Made by a program: the position numbers and the translations under genes
Notes under the pieces: generated by a model
Told to the model about the DNA's origin: nothing
Databases searched by the model: none
The model's input: only the letters and a program-made list of their open reading frames with translations
From: an uncultured Clostridium sp.
GTDB taxonomy: Bacteria > Bacillota > Clostridia > Clostridiales > Clostridiaceae
Reading direction: 5' to 3'
Length of the DNA: 64,000 nucleotides
Assembly (NCBI GenBank): GCA_934746785.1
Contig: CAKVFO010000001.1
Span: forward strand, 41,061 to 105,060
In this document: piece after piece, positions 56,249 to 64,000 of the stretch
Layout: every line of letters starts with the position of its first letter
Position numbering within the stretch: the stretch's first letter is position 1

Positions 56249-57772
56249 CTATTGATCTATACTGCTATAGAACTTCTCTTTTAAATCTTTGAAATCAGGA
56301 TACTTTTCAGCAGCTGTTTCAATAGTTTTAATAGCTTCATCTTTTTTATCAAGTTCTAGAAGCGTAACAGCAAGGTCATAGTAAGGGTCTAAATAAGAAC
56401 CATCAACTAATTCAATTGATTTGTGTAAAAAGTCTAATCCTTTATCAATTTCTTTTAATCTTATAAGTGATAAGCCAAGACCCTTTGAAGCATAACAATT
56501 TTCAGAGTCTAATTTTAAGACAGTTTCATTTATTTCTTTTGCAAGCTTGAAGTTACCTAGTTGATAGTTTACAAAACCTAATTGGTTTAGAATATTTATA
56601 TTATCTTTATCCTTTTCAGCTGCAAGAGATAGTGAAATTTCAGCAAGTGGATAGCTTTCATGTTGGATAAAGAAGTCAGCTTTTTCTAATAATTCATTAA
56701 TATCTTCAACTCTTCTTAAGCTGTTTTCAGCTTTTGTTAGAGCTAAATTATAAGAACAATATTTGTTTTCTGAGTAGATAGTTCCGTTCATTGTAAGTCT
56801 TGTATTAGCACAGCCGCCATTACAAATATCACCATACATACATTTAGAACATTTCCCAGTTAATACATCTTTAGAAATGCATCTATTCCATTTAAAGGAG
56901 TTTTCATCCTCCCATATTTCTTTGAGAGATCTTTCTTTAATATTGCCTTCGATAAATTCTCTGTCTCTAATAGAAGTACAACCTAATATATCTCCATTAT
57001 TAAGAATTCCGAAATTGTATTTACCAGCATTGCATCCAGTCCAAGAATAACCTTCATCTCCAGTAACAGCTTGTCTAACATAAGCTTCTTTTGCATTGAA
57101 GTAACCAAGACAATCTGCTAAATCTATTTGAATTCCCTCTTTATTTTTAGTAGTTTTATAAGCAAAGTCTATTACTTGGTCAACCATCTCAGGAGGAGCA
57201 ACTAAGTTTTTGTTGTGAGATAAGTTGCCCATTGGTAAACCAATTTGTACTTGCCATTTTTCAACTCCATGAGAAATAAGTATTTTCTTTAAATCTTCAA
57301 GTTCATTGATGTTTTCAGAGTTGATAGTTGTGATGACCGCAGAATGAATTTTACTTTTTCTTATTAAATCTAAGCCATTCATTGCTCTTTTGAAGGCACC
57401 TTCACGTCTTATAAAGTCATGGGTTTTTTCAGTACCATCAATGCTGATTGCTAAAGTATTTACTCCTGCTTTTTCAGCTCTTTCGATTAATGAGCTATCT
57501 AATAGCCAGCCGTTTGTTATCATAGTAGGTATAACGTTGTTATCGTTTAAAGCTTTAGCAATAATATCCCAGTCATTTCTTGTAGTTGGTTCACCACCAG
57601 AAATTGTTACCCACTTAAGACCTAAGTCTCCAATTTCTTTACATAAAGCAACTGCTTCTTCAGTAGTAAGTTCATCTTTTTCTGGTACTGAACAGCTTGA
57701 ACCACAATGTTTACATCTCATGTTACATGCCATAGTTACTTCCCATACACATGTTACTGGTTGGTATTTCAT
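56249..57772 (-). CDS. Radical SAM/SPASM maturase with C-terminal TPR domain
   Basis: 507 aa. Radical SAM core with C16-x3-C20-x2-C23 (ACNMRCKHC) and GGEP at residues 59-62. The SPASM domain has C247-x12-G-x4-C265 and C308-x2-C-x5-C-x3-C321, then C339, enough for two auxiliary iron-sulfur clusters. Residues about 365-500 form three or four TPR-like repeats (LGFVNYQLGNFKLAKEINET; LGLSLIRLKEIDKGLDFL; LAVTLLELDKKDEAIKTI). There is no N-terminal RRE, so the TPR tail may bind the leader. Divergent promoter-like sequence lies upstream. It probably modifies the two peptides downstream, for example by crosslinking; the chemistry is not readable. Confidence 0.9.
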   Translation of the reverse strand: MKYQPVTCVWEVTMACNMRCKHCGSSCSVPEKDELTTEEAVALCKEIGDLGLKWVTISGGEPTTRNDWDIIAKALNDNNVIPTMITNGWLLDSSLIERAEKAGVNTLAISIDGTEKTHDFIRREGAFKRAMNGLDLIRKSKIHSAVITTINSENINELEDLKKILISHGVEKWQVQIGLPMGNLSHNKNLVAPPEMVDQVIDFAYKTTKNKEGIQIDLADCLGYFNAKEAYVRQAVTGDEGYSWTGCNAGKYNFGILNNGDILGCTSIRDREFIEGNIKERSLKEIWEDENSFKWNRCISKDVLTGKCSKCMYGDICNGGCANTRLTMNGTIYSENKYCSYNLALTKAENSLRRVEDINELLEKADFFIQHESYPLAEISLSLAAEKDKDNINILNQLGFVNYQLGNFKLAKEINETVLKLDSENCYASKGLGLSLIRLKEIDKGLDFLHKSIELVDGSYLDPYYDLAVTLLELDKKDEAIKTIETAAEKYPDFKDLKEKFYSSIDQ

Positions 57773-57841
57773 AATAAGATTCCCCCTTCAATATAAAGTA
57801 CATAAAAATAAGCTTAATATACAAAAAATAACATTAATATA

Positions 57842-57869
57842 ATTATAATACAATTGCAATTATAAACAA
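57842..57869 (-). promoter_or_regulatory. Possible promoter of the radical SAM-peptide operon
   Basis: Minus strand TTGTTT, 16-base spacer, TATAAT. Plausible position about 70 bases before the start codon, but chance matches are frequent in such A/T-rich DNA. Confidence 0.35.
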
Positions 57870-58328
57870 GTATATTTTCGTAATATGCGCTATAAAAATC
57901 TTGGAAGAGAAATTATAAAAATACTTTTATTGTAATATAATTATGCAAAAACATTAATATAATGGTCAGTGCTCATTTATAAAGGCGATGTAAAATGAAA
58001 ATAAAGAAGAAATTTAAGATATTATTATTAATCATTTTTCTTGACGTATAGGAAATTTAAAACTTTTTTTGAAAGGGAGTGCTGATTATTACTGGCCTTC
58101 TGATATGCAAGCTTTCAAATACGTTAAAAAATAATTGTAGTTATTGCAGCAATCAACCTATAAAGATAATAAGTGGAGTATAAATACTTAACATTTTAAA
58201 GGAAATACTATTAGGAAGTGAATATGGAGAATTGTATAAAGTAGTAGTAATTATTTCAGATAAAGCTTTATATAATACTAAGAATAATGGTAAAAATGGT
58301 TATTCTATATTTAAGTAGATATAAATAA
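57870..58328. other. Non-coding stretch with gene debris
   Basis: About 460 bases without an intact gene. Short fragments such as MKIKKKFKILLLIIFL (57994 onward, plus) look like the start of a lost secreted or membrane protein. Contains repeat motif copy A (58044-58124). Confidence 0.45.
58044..58124 (+). repeat. Short dispersed repeat, copy A (ACGTAT ... ATACGT)
   Basis: Shares AACTTTTTTTGAAAG, CTGATTATTA and a GG-C(C/T)TT block, in the same order and spacing, with 59590-59643. Both copies are bounded by ACGTAT and ATACGT, an inverted pair. Nature unknown. Confidence 0.5.
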
Positions 58329-58369
58329 AAGAGCATCTATACTGAAGTTAGTTAGATGCTCTTTTTTTA
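58329..58369. terminator. Bidirectional terminator beside the small multidrug export gene
   Basis: AGAGCATCTA / TAGATGCTCT stem with T7 on the plus side and a T-rich tail on the minus side; it overlaps the stop codon of the minus-strand gene. Confidence 0.75.
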
Positions 58370-58876
58370 TGAAAGAATCCCTAAGAACCAAGGAATGCCA
58401 TATGAAATCATAGACATTATAATTGTCGCTAGAATTAATCCACATATTATAGCAGGAAATGCTTTTTTAAATTTTATATCTAAAAGAGAAGCTATTAAAG
58501 AACCTGTCCATGCTCCAGTTCCAGGTAGTGGTATTCCGACAAATAAAACTAGCCCTAAAAATTCGTATTTTTTAATCTGATCACTTTTACTCATAGATTT
58601 CTCTTCAAGTTTTTCAACAAGTGGTTTAAATAATCTAGTACGCTTTAACCATCTAAATATTGGTGTTATAAATAGTAATATAAATGGTATTGGTATTAAG
58701 TTACCTAAAATACAAACTACAATTGCAGTAAAAAAGTTTACTCCTAATAAGGATGCTGCAATTAATCCTCCTCTAAGTTCTAATATAGGTACCATAGAAA
58801 TAATAAAGACAATCATTTCTTTAGGAATAGAACCAGACAAGGTGTTTGTAAACCAGTTGATTAATGAATCTGCCAT
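58367..58876 (-). CDS. Small multi-drug export family protein (COG2426)
   Basis: 169 aa, four or five helices. IISMVPILELRGGLIAA and FVGIPLPGTGAWTGSLIASLL are the two family-defining segments. Despite the family name, the substrate is not established. RBS AAGGAGG on the minus strand. Confidence 0.88.
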   Translation of the reverse strand: MADSLINWFTNTLSGSIPKEMIVFIISMVPILELRGGLIAASLLGVNFFTAIVVCILGNLIPIPFILLFITPIFRWLKRTRLFKPLVEKLEEKSMSKSDQIKKYEFLGLVLFVGIPLPGTGAWTGSLIASLLDIKFKKAFPAIICGLILATIIMSMISYGIPWFLGILS

Positions 58877-59041
58877 AGCAAACCTCCTTGTAATATAATT
58901 TTTTCCAAAGAGAGTATAACATAATATGGTTTTGCATACAAGGTGAATACTCTTTTAGGAGAAGAGCAAAATATGTGCCTTGTTGTTAAATAAAAACATA
59001 CTATATAAAAGTAGTAATATATTAATGTAGAGGAGAAAATC

Positions 59042-59520
59042 ATGTATAAAAAAGGTGATTTTCATATTCATTCATCAGAATCAGATGGTGAGCTTAAGCC
59101 AGGTGAAATAGTGTTGCTTGCTAAGGATAGAAGGATAGATATAATATCTATAACAGATCATAATACAAATTAGCAGTTTGAACTCTATAAAAAAAGGAAG
59201 GTTTAAGAAGTGTCAGGCTGATTTTGAGGGGAAAGTTAGCTTTAGCTCATCCAACATTATTGAAAAAAGATATATTTCAGGAGTTATTTAAGCTTAAGTT
59301 TGATGGAATAGAAGCTAAGTATTATAGAAATAAGGAAGATGAAACTGATTATTTTATAAGGATGGCAGAGGAGAAAGGGATAATATATACAGCAGGATCC
59401 GATTTTCATTCTTTGAAGAAGATAGATTTGAAACATGGTACTCTTGGACAAATATATTTAGAGAATGATGAAATAGAGATATTTCTTAAGGCTTTGAACA
59501 AAGGTGATAATAAAGAGTGA
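59042..59520 (+). pseudogene. PHP-domain phosphoesterase remnant
   Basis: Starts MYKKGDFHIHSSESDGEL with the first PHP metal motif (HIH) and ISITDHNTN, then a stop at about 59171. A second frame (59224-59520) carries the later motifs ALAHPTLLKKDIF and TAGSDFHSLKK. Roughly 100-150 residues between TDHN and LAHP are missing compared with full PHP proteins, so there is an internal deletion plus frameshift. Confidence 0.78.
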
Positions 59521-59589
59521 AAGAGAGTTTCTATATAGAAAGAAGAGAGAATTAATAGAGTTTTAAATTATTAATTTTCTCTTTCTTTA

Positions 59590-59643
59590 ACGTATAACTT
59601 TTTTTGAAAGCAAATACTGATTATTAGAGGCTTTTTAATACGT
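59590..59643 (+). repeat. Short dispersed repeat, copy B (ACGTAT ... ATACGT)
   Basis: ACGTATAACTTTTTTTGAAAG, then CTGATTATTAGAGGCTTTTT and AATACGT; see copy A at 58044. It lies directly behind the PHP remnant. Confidence 0.5.
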
Positions 59644-59658
59644 AAATTTTACAGTAAG

Positions 59659-60027
59659 TTAGAAAATAGTCTTTCTTTTAACATAGATTAATATAAGTGT
59701 TAATAATGGAAAAACTAACGATAGTAATAAATTTTTGAAATTTAATCCTGTAAAAACTACAGAAGAAGCTAATGAAATTAATATACTTATTAAATATAGT
59801 ATTGTTCCAGGTTTTCTTTTGAAGATAAATAGAATTATAGATATAATTAGTAATGATGAAATTATGAGTTCACAAATAAGTTGAGAAGATGAAAGTTCAG
59901 CACTGTTAGTGAAGTTTTTTAATTTTATAAAATTTAATGAAGTTTTTATCGATACAAGTGATAGTGCTATTTGAAATACTAAAACACTAATAAGGCTTAA
60001 GCCAAGTTCTTTAATTTTTCTTATCAT
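59659..60027 (-). CDS. Hypothetical four-helix membrane protein A
   Basis: 122 aa with four hydrophobic segments. The C-terminal half (SSVVFTGLNFKNLLLSLVFP, then basic tail) resembles the neighbouring 134-aa protein (SSIVSSGFNILNIAISLIFP), so the two look like tandem paralogues. RBS AAGGAG. No function known. Confidence 0.65.
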   Translation of the reverse strand: MIRKIKELGLSLISVLVFQIALSLVSIKTSLNFIKLKNFTNSAELSSSQLICELIISSLLIISIILFIFKRKPGTILYLISILISLASSVVFTGLNFKNLLLSLVFPLLTLILIYVKRKTIF

Positions 60028-60137
60028 ATGTTTTATTCTCCTTTTGTAATTATATACATAATTATATAAAATATATGAAAATAAGAATAGTAGTTTGTAT
60101 TAAAATAATATTAATTATATTTATTAGTAATATTTAA

Positions 60138-60204
60138 TGGGATATATCAAAGGTATTCACCTTAAATATCTTTAGGTGAAATATTCCATTTGATATATCC
60201 CATT
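60138..60204. terminator. Long palindrome between the membrane paralogues
   Basis: ATGGGATATATCAAA (60138-60152) and its exact complement (60190-60204) enclose a second stem TTCACCT/AGGTGAA. Could be a terminator for the 60209-60613 gene, but the T tract is weak, so another role is possible. Confidence 0.5.
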
Positions 60205-60208
60205 TAAA

Positions 60209-60613
60209 TTAAAATCCAAATAGACTTTTTTTCTTTGAAATAAATATTCCCATTAATATAGGAAAAATTAATGATATAGCAATATTTAGGATGTTAAAAC
60301 CGCTAGATACGATACTAGATATTATAGTTATTAAGATAAATAAATAATATCCATAGACTCCAATTTTATTTTTCTTAAGTAATAATATTAATGATATTAT
60401 TAGTATAATTCTTAGTATAATAAATTGAAATACAATAAGTCCTGTACTTATTTCGGAATTTAACCCAGCTAATTCTTTTTGAACTTCACTTATTTGTCCG
60501 GCACAAAGTAGTACTATTCCAGAAAATATTACAAGGGCAGATGCTATAAAATGTAGTACTGATAGTGTTATAATTCCTGCTCCAAGTTTTTGATCATCAT
60601 AATCAAATTCCAT
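60209..60613 (-). CDS. Hypothetical four-helix membrane protein B
   Basis: 134 aa. A short acidic N-terminus (EFDYDDQKLGAG), four hydrophobic segments and a basic C-terminus (SKKKSLFGF). Related in its second half to the protein at 59659-60027. RBS AGAAGGA on the minus strand. Function unknown. Confidence 0.65.
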   Translation of the reverse strand: MEFDYDDQKLGAGIITLSVLHFIASALVIFSGIVLLCAGQISEVQKELAGLNSEISTGLIVFQFIILRIILIISLILLLKKNKIGVYGYYLFILITIISSIVSSGFNILNIAISLIFPILMGIFISKKKSLFGF

Positions 60614-60756
60614 ATAAATCCTTCTTTCTATAATAAAATTAATCTTTAATAAATATTACCATATAAACGATAAAAAGTAAATAAATAAAAATTGACCCTA
60701 TAGTTACTATAGAGTTTATAATTCATCTTATAATAAATCTTTGAGGTGATAAAAAT

Positions 60757-61887
60757 ATGACAAAACAATTTTTAAAGTATGCTGTACCTTCAGCACTAGC
60801 AATGTTTGTATCATCGTTATATACAGTAATTGATGGCATATTTGTTGGACAGGGGGTTGGAGACTCAGCGCTTGCAGCAGTAAATGTAATAATACCTTTT
60901 ACTATTATGTTATTTGGAATTGCAACTATGTTTGCAGTAGGTGGAGGAGCTTTAGTATCTAAGTATTTAGGAGAGAAAAATACGGAATCGGCAGTAGAAA
61001 TGTTTAGACAGGTTTTTAAACTTTTATTGATTTTAAGTATAGGAATAAGTTTGATATGTGTTATTTTTGCTAAGCCATTATCAAGGCTGTTAGGTGCAAC
61101 AGATAGTATAGCAGATTTAGCAGCAACTTATTTAAGATTTTATGCAATGTTTTGTGTACCTTGATAGGTATATCATTAAATAGCTTTGTAAGAAATGATA
61201 GCAGACCAACTCTTGCTATGATATCAACAATATCAGGGGCAGTTACTAACATAATTTTAGATTATGTATTTATTTTTGTGTTTAGTTTGGGAATAAAAGG
61301 AGCGGCTATAGCAACAGGGCTTGGACAGATAGTTACTGTTTCCATTTTAATACCACATTTTATTTTTAAAAGAGGAGCATTATTTAACTACTAATGTGTA
61401 TATGGTTTTACTTGGGGTAGCTTTTGGAGTACAACCTCTTATAAGTTATAATTATGGAGCAAAAAATAAAGAGAAGATGATTAAGTTTTATAATATGACT
61501 AATATAGCATGTTTAATTGTAAATATAGTATTTAGTGGTGTTTGTTTTATATTTGGAAGAGAGATAATAGGAATCTTTACATCAAATATAGAAATAATAA
61601 GGACAACATATATAGGATTGAATTTATTTAATATAGGTTTCTTTGCCACAGGAGTAAATTTAACATCAACTGTCTACTATCAAGCTATAGAAGTACCTTC
61701 TAAATCTAATTTAATATGCTTATTAAGAAGTATAATTGTATTTCCAATAAGCTTGATACTTATGAGTTTATTGTTTAAAGATTTAGGGATATGGTTATCT
61801 TATTTATTATCAGAGCTAATAACATTAATTATTATGGCAGCTGTATCTAATATAAAGGATACAACTAGTGCAGCAATAAGTTTTTAG
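60757..61887 (+). pseudogene. MATE family efflux pump, broken
   Basis: Three frames. 60757-61164 has the N-terminus (YAVPSALAMFVSSLYTVIDGIFVGQGVG). 61152-61394 continues at IGISLNSFVRNDSRPTLAMI after a shift. 61396-61887 resumes at VLLGVAFGVQPLISYNYGAKN. About 70-90 residues expected between the second and third parts are missing, so an internal deletion lies near 61385-61400. Originally a 12-helix Na+/drug antiporter of about 450 aa; total readable length is about 375. Confidence 0.82.
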
Positions 61888-61914
61888 GTAGAATAAACTT
61901 GAGGTGTTCAGAAG

Positions 61915-62624
61915 ATGAAATTTTCTATTGGAGAAATGAGTAAATTACATAATATATCTTTGTAGTTGTTGATATGATAAAGCATTGTAAGCTAATGGGA
62001 TTATCGTTAGAAGAGATAAAAGAACTCATTGGCACAAATATTACTCCAGAATCTATGTATGAAATACTAAATAGACAGCAGGAAATTATAGCTAATAAGA
62101 TAGAAGAATTACAACGTGCTAAGAGATATATAGATTTTCTAAAAAAGAGAGTGGGGATTACCTTGGAAAGAACTTTAGGTGAAGTAATAGTTGAAGATTA
62201 TGAAGCACAAAAAGTTATGACTTATAATTATGTATCTGAAGGAATTGATGAATTAGAAATTAACATGAGAAAAATTATCATTGATATAGAAAAAAATTAT
62301 GGTATTCTAAATTCAGAGGTAATATTTAAAACATCTTACAGGGATATATTGAAGGAGAAGTTTGTTTATAAAAATGTAATGATAAGTAATGAAGTCATAA
62401 GAGAGTTGGAAACTGAAGTTATCCCTAAAGGAAGATATTTAAGTATATATTATGATGATTATTATACTGATAGCTTTAAATATTATAAAAAGATTTTAGA
62501 ATATGCAAAAGATAATATGATTGAAGTTGAAGGTGATTTTTATGAATTTTATATTGTACCTAAGACAGATAGGGAAGGAAAGGAAAAATCATTAATACAG
62601 CTTAGTATAAAGATTAAGGAGTAG
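61915..62624 (+). pseudogene. MerR/GyrI-like regulator with deleted DNA-binding domain
   Basis: Starts MKFSIGEMSKLHNISL and then stops at about 61963. The in-frame remainder (61974-62624) begins at KHCKLMGLSLEEIKELIG. The rest of the winged HTH (TLRYYDKIGLF...-type sequence) is missing. The coiled coil and C-terminal effector-binding part are intact. It probably regulated the adjacent MATE gene; as it stands it cannot bind DNA in the usual way. The last codons overlap the RBS of the next gene. Confidence 0.78.
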
Positions 62625-62626
62625 CA

Positions 62627-63307
62627 ATGCAAAAAATAATTGAAGAAGTGATGAAAAACAAGCTCTTTAAAGGAATAAAAGCAGAGGAATTAAGAGAAGT
62701 AATTAATATTTTTAATTATAAGTTAAGTACTTATGAAAAGGGGGAGATTATTGCACAAGAAGATGATGATTGTACTTCTCTTGGCTTAATTATAGAGGGA
62801 AAAATTATAATAGAAAGATTATATTCAAGTGGAAGAGAAATTGTAATGAAAAGACTCAAGAGTGGAGATGTTTTTGGAGAGGCTCTTATTTTTTCAGAAT
62901 TTCATAAATATCCTGCTACAGTTATTGCAGGAGAAGATAGTAAGGTATTTTATTTAAATAAAGATGAGATAATTAAGCTATTTTCCTTTAATCCAAAGTT
63001 TATGGAGAACTTTATGAGTCTTTTAAGTGAAAAAGTTATTATACTTAATAATAAGATAAAAAGTCTTTCTTTAAAGACTGTTAAACAAAAGGTAGTAGAT
63101 TATATTCTTCAAGAATGTATATCACAAAAAACAAATTCAATTAAGTTAAAAGGAAGTAAAGAGGACTTAGCATTATATCTAGGAATTCCAAGACCATCGC
63201 TGTCTAGAGAACTTATAAAACTTAGAGATGAAGGTTTAATTAATTTTGATAGACATGCTATAAGTGTTATTGATTTGGAAAATCTTGAAGAAGTATTATT
63301 TGATTAA
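62627..63307 (+). CDS. Crp/Fnr family regulator (HcpR-like)
   Basis: 226 aa: cyclic-nucleotide-binding-type sensor domain (YEKGEIIAQEDDDCTSLGLII, LKSGDVFGEALIF) and a C-terminal Crp winged helix (SKEDLALYLGIPRPSLSRELIKLRDEGLI). It starts behind AAGGAG at the end of the merR remnant. hcp lies 300 bases downstream with a perfect palindrome at its promoter, so this is probably the nitrosative-stress activator HcpR. No N-terminal Cys cluster of true FNR. Confidence 0.88.
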   Translation: MQKIIEEVMKNKLFKGIKAEELREVINIFNYKLSTYEKGEIIAQEDDDCTSLGLIIEGKIIIERLYSSGREIVMKRLKSGDVFGEALIFSEFHKYPATVIAGEDSKVFYLNKDEIIKLFSFNPKFMENFMSLLSEKVIILNNKIKSLSLKTVKQKVVDYILQECISQKTNSIKLKGSKEDLALYLGIPRPSLSRELIKLRDEGLINFDRHAISVIDLENLEEVLFD

Positions 63308-63464
63308 TATACATATTTATATTGATATTCCATGTAATTAATTATAGGTTTACATATGTGTATTATAATGATAGAATGAAGATAGACATTTTTTAATAAC
63401 ATTATAATTTAATTTCAAAAGAGAGATTTCTATAATATTATTGAACAATATTTACCCAAGGTAG

Positions 63465-63505
63465 TTAGTCCCCCAGTAAGGTTTTAAAGGGGGATTAATT
63501 ATTTT
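63465..63505 (+). terminator. Terminator behind the Crp/Fnr gene
   Basis: TTAGTCCCCC / GGGGGATTAA stem (one G-U) followed by TTATTTT. Confidence 0.65.
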
Positions 63506-63525
63506 GGCTGTATTATAATTTGAAG

Positions 63526-63570
63526 GCTGTAACATATGTTACAGCTTTATTTTATTTTCATAGATATAAT
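63526..63570 (+). promoter_or_regulatory. hcp promoter with HcpR-type operator
   Basis: GCTGTAACATATGTTACAGC (63526-63545) is a perfect 20-bp palindrome. A consensus -10 TATAAT lies at 63565-63570 but there is no recognisable -35. With a start near 63577 the palindrome centre is at about -41.5, the class II activator position of Crp/Fnr proteins. Confidence 0.75.
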
Positions 63571-63608
63571 ATCAATATAAATTCAAGGTAAGAAGAGGAG
63601 AGAATCAC

Positions 63609-64000
63609 ATGGAAAATAAGATGTTTTGTTTCCAATGCCAAGAAACAGCAGGATGTACTGGCTGTACTAAATTTGGTGTATGCGGTAAGAGCCCAGATCT
63701 AGCAAGAATGCAAGATTTATTAATATATGTAACTAAAGGTTTATCAGAAGTTACAACAAGATTAAGAGCAGAAGGACAAACTATTGCTCCAGAAGTAAAT
63801 AACTATGTAACAATAAATTTATTTACTACAATCACAAATGCAAACTTTGATGATGCTATATTCTATGAAAGAGTTAAAGAAACTCTAAGAATTAAGAATG
63901 AGTTAATCACAAAGTTAAACAACAAAGAAAACTTATCAGAAGCTGCTATGTGGTATACAGAATCCAATGCAGAAATTGATAAGAAGTTAGGTTTAATCGA
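63609..64000 (+). CDS. hcp: Hydroxylamine reductase / hybrid cluster protein, N-terminal part (cut by window end)
   Basis: Hybrid-cluster protein with NO/hydroxylamine reductase activity. FCFQCQETAGCTGCTKFG carries the N-terminal cluster ligands: C7-x2-C10-x8-C19-x5-C25, the arrangement of strict-anaerobe Hcp. RBS AGAGGAG. The reading frame is open to the window end (about 130 of about 550 residues). Controlled by the palindrome promoter upstream and probably by the neighbouring Crp/Fnr protein. Confidence 0.93.
   Translation, partial: MENKMFCFQCQETAGCTGCTKFGVCGKSPDLARMQDLLIYVTKGLSEVTTRLRAEGQTIAPEVNNYVTINLFTTITNANFDDAIFYERVKETLRIKNELITKLNNKENLSEAAMWYTESNAEIDKKLGLI

Overview
This is a low-GC (about 30%) stretch of a Firmicute chromosome. 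It most likely comes from a butyrate-forming Clostridium sensu stricto of a gut-like habitat. The evidence is an adjacent ptb-buk pair, a glmS ribozyme, T-box control of branched-chain amino acid synthesis, a bile-salt-hydrolase-type enzyme, an anaerobe-type Hcp and a decayed GH10 xylanase. Species assignment is inference from gene content; no 16S gene is present.

Layout. 1-8.9 kb: end of cdaA, cdaR, an FAD dehydrogenase, ptb-buk (with a Rex-like operator), a chemoreceptor, an AIM24-like protein and a YerC-type regulator. 8.9-11.4 kb: glmM and two unrecognised genes. 11.8-20.9 kb: promoter, isoleucine-type T-box leader, then ilvN-cimA-leuC-leuD-leuB-ilvD-ilvB, which with ilvC at 46.7 kb gives the citramalate route to isoleucine plus the shared Ilv enzymes. 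21-26 kb: MarR-controlled heterodimeric ABC exporter and a GIY-YIG protein. 26.2-27.6 kb: broken xylanase. 27.7-30.1 kb: glmS behind a ribozyme whose P1 arm carries a 64-bp tandem repeat. 30.3-31 kb: remnant of a TniQ/TnsD gene directly behind glmS, the classical Tn7 target. 31-46 kb: ABC systems, a MerR-controlled reductase/hydrolase pair, a dicarboxylate symporter, QueH, a choloylglycine hydrolase and a Bce-type sensor/ABC cassette.

49.9-57.8 kb holds the most interesting locus, a candidate RiPP system. Two small precursor peptides share a near-identical leader and a C-terminal YAVxPT motif. Next to them, on the same strand, is a radical SAM/SPASM protein with a TPR tail. Converging on these are a truncated class V aminotransferase, an exporter-type ABC gene, a MacB-like ABC/FtsX pair and a small membrane protein. 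I do not recognise the precursor family.

58.3-64 kb: small multidrug-export-family protein, broken PHP phosphoesterase, tandem four-helix membrane paralogues, broken MATE and MerR genes, and a Crp/Fnr regulator next to hcp. The hcp promoter carries a perfect 20-bp palindrome at a class II activator position.

A theme of the right two thirds is gene decay. At least ten accessory genes carry frameshifts and/or internal deletions, while housekeeping and biosynthetic genes are intact. That contrast argues for real pseudogenisation, although some single-base homopolymer shifts could be sequencing errors.
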